A DNA stretch of 6,962 nt, from assembly GCA_035604685.1 (NCBI GenBank), contig DATNIB010000048.1, forward strand, positions 1 through 6,962, given 5' to 3'. This DNA comes from DATNIB01 sp035604685. GTDB lineage: Bacteria; Actinomycetota; Acidimicrobiia; Acidimicrobiales; RAAP-2. Shown here one piece after another: positions 5,566 through 6,962 of the stretch (position 1 is its first letter; each line of letters starts with the position of its first letter). The position numbers and the translations under genes were made by a program. The notes under the pieces are model-generated. The model was not told the origin of the DNA. It saw only the letters and a list, made by a program, of their open reading frames with translations, and did no database searches.

Positions 5566-6962
5566 GACGTTCTCGAAGCACTGGGCCGGGTGGACGTGCT
5601 GTGCTTCGACAAGACGGGCACGCTCACCGAGGGACGCCTTCAGTTGCGTCAGGTCTCCGACGGTGACGTCGATGAGCCGGTCTCCCAGCTGGGACCGGCG
5701 TGCCGCGGGGTGCTGGCCGCCGCCTTGCGGGCCACGCCCCGGCCGCGGACCGGGGGTCTGCCCCACCCCACCGATCAGGCCATCGTCGACGGTGCGCACC
5801 TGGCCGGCGTGCGCCCAGGCCACGGCGTGGAGGGTTGGCAGAAGGTGGTGTCGCTTCCGTTCGAACCCGGCCGCGCCTACCACGCGGTACTCGGACGAGC
5901 GGGGGCCGGCCCGCTGCTCAGCGTCAAGGGCGCGCCCGAGGTCGTTATCCCTCGATGCGCCACACGACGTCGAGCCCCCGGCGAACACGTTGTCCTTGAC
6001 GACGTTGCCCGGAGGTCGGCCGTGGTCGAAGTCGAGCGCCTCGCTCGCCAGGGATTGCGCGTACTGGCGGTGGCCGAGCGTCCCGCCTCGGATCGCGACG
6101 ACCTCGACGACGAAAGGATCGACCGGCTGGAGCTCCTTGGCTTCGTCGGCGTTGCCGACGCCGCCCGGCCGACCGCCTCCGCCCCGCTCGACCAGCTCTG
6201 GCAGGCAGGGATCAACGTGGTCATGATCACCGGCGACCACCCCAGCACAGCCGAAGCCATCGCCACGGACCTCGGGCTCCTCAACGGTCGCCGAGTGCTC
6301 ACGGGTACAGAGCTTGATGAACTCGATGACGCTCAGCTCGATCAGGTCGTCCACGACGTGGCCGTGTTCGCCCGGGTCACCCCGGCCGACAAGGTCCGCA
6401 TCGTCTCTGCCTTCCAACGGGCTGGCCGGGTCGTGGCCATGACCGGCGATGGGGCCAATGACGCCCAGGCCATCCGCCTCGCCGAGATCGGCGTGGCCTT
6501 CGGGCCTCGGGCCACGTCGGCGGCGCGAGACGCCGCCGACCTCGTCGTCACGTCGGACGACGTCCGCGTGCTCATCGACACCATCGGCGAAGGTCGCGCC
6601 ATGTGGGCGTCGGTGCGCGACGCCCTTGCCATTCTGCTCGGCGGCAACCTCGGCGAGGTCGCCTTCACCGTCGGCGCGGCGCTGCTCACCGGTCAACCGC
6701 CGCTCACTCCCCGACAACTTCTCGCCGTCAACCTCTTCACCGACCTCGCCCCGGCCATGGCCATCGCCGTGCAGCCGTCCCGGACTCGCCGTGTCGATCT
6801 AGCCCGAGAAGGGCCGGAAACCTCGCTTGCCGGTCAACTCGCGCGGGACGTCACCATCCGGGCCGCAGCCACCGCGGCGGGAGCATACGGTGCTTGGTTC
6901 GCGGCCCGTATCACTGGCACCGCTCCCCGGGCACGTACCGTCGCTCTCGCCGCGCTCGTGGG
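5566..6962 (+). CDS. P-type ATPase catalytic P and N domains and M5-M6, partial at right edge
   Basis: An uninterrupted frame of 465 codons to the window edge, continuing the ATPase. Motifs in order: DKTGTLT at 5608-5628 with the phosphorylated Asp at 5608-5610; KGAPE at 5926-5940 in the nucleotide-binding domain; TGDH at 6229-6240; TGDGAND at 6442-6462 for magnesium binding; then M5 (ILLGGNLGEVAFTV) and M6 (QLLAVNLFTDLAPAMAIAVQ) with the NLFTD ion-site residues. A partial M7 region (ARDVTIRAAATAAGAYGAW) follows, and the last membrane helices lie outside. All catalytic residues are kept and wobble-position bias is strong, so this part shows no decay. It has no start codon or ribosome site of its own near 5566 and would depend on the upstream part being in frame. 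Confidence 0.8.

Larger units (their letters stand above)
2862..6962 (+). pseudogene. CtpI/CtpH-like giant P-type ATPase, frame broken three times and running off the right edge
   Basis: Read across the breaks, this is one P-type cation ATPase of more than 1,360 residues, the size class of mycobacterial CtpI/CtpH. It combines a degenerate N-terminal ATPase-like half with a second half that has the full motif set. Frame 3 is used to about 5246, frame 2 to 5482, frame 3 again from 5484 to about 5565, and frame 1 from 5566 to the edge. The first change fits one missing base: GGACGG where GGAACGG would restore EGTAVAAG. The second fits about 17 missing bases that carried most of VxxVPE before GLPFV. 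The third fits one extra base. Either the gene is a young pseudogene or the sequence has local errors. The transported ion cannot be told from the sequence. Confidence 0.75.

Noticed and set aside
5240..5575. Programmed ribosomal frameshifting as the cause of the frame changes
   Set aside because: Three changes within about 330 bases, one with several missing conserved residues, and no slippery heptamer with a following pseudoknot make mutation or sequence error far more likely.
5074..6717. Long minus-strand open frame of 547 codons opposite the ATPase
   Set aside because: It is antisense to the conserved P and N domains, has no recognisable motifs and an implausible composition; long antisense frames are common in GC-rich genes.

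Overview
The window comes from a high-GC Gram-positive bacterium, most likely an actinobacterium. It is GC-rich throughout, coding third positions are mostly G or C, GTG starts are common, and it carries a very large CtpI/CtpH-like P-type ATPase together with a universal stress protein and an apparent deazaflavin (F420)-type reductase. I cannot name the species.

Layout, left to right. A partial minus-strand gene runs off the left edge and resembles the deazaflavin-dependent nitroreductase family. Its most upstream ATG overlaps the start codon of a divergent plus-strand EthD-like gene (257-625). A short convergent spacer with one good hairpin follows, then a minus-strand universal stress protein gene (845-1285) with a readable promoter upstream. 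About 520 bases (1415-1933) hold no convincing gene but several hairpins. Next is a minus-strand DUF1232/YkvA-type membrane protein gene (1960-2391). A divergent spacer with nested inverted repeats separates it from a plus-strand 75-residue membrane protein gene (2548-2775). That gene is followed closely by a giant P-type ATPase gene (2862 to beyond the right edge).

The ATPase locus is the main interest. The N-terminal ~620 residues look like a degenerate P-type ATPase copy: an HMA-like domain without cysteines, then a HAD-like region whose phosphorylation and magnesium motifs have decayed. This is followed by a second P-type ATPase with intact TGES, DKTGTLT, KGAPE, TGDH and TGDGAND motifs. 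The second half is not in one frame. It changes frame near 5246, near 5483 (where about 17 bases appear to be missing, taking the start of the conserved PEGLP helix motif with them) and near 5561-5575. The gene as written is therefore broken, either as a recent pseudogene or through sequence error. Downstream of the third break 1.4 kb stays open and well conserved to the window edge.

The small membrane protein and the ATPase probably form one transcription unit. The DUF1232 gene diverges from them across the shared spacer. The stress protein and EthD genes are convergent neighbours with no obvious functional link to the ATPase.
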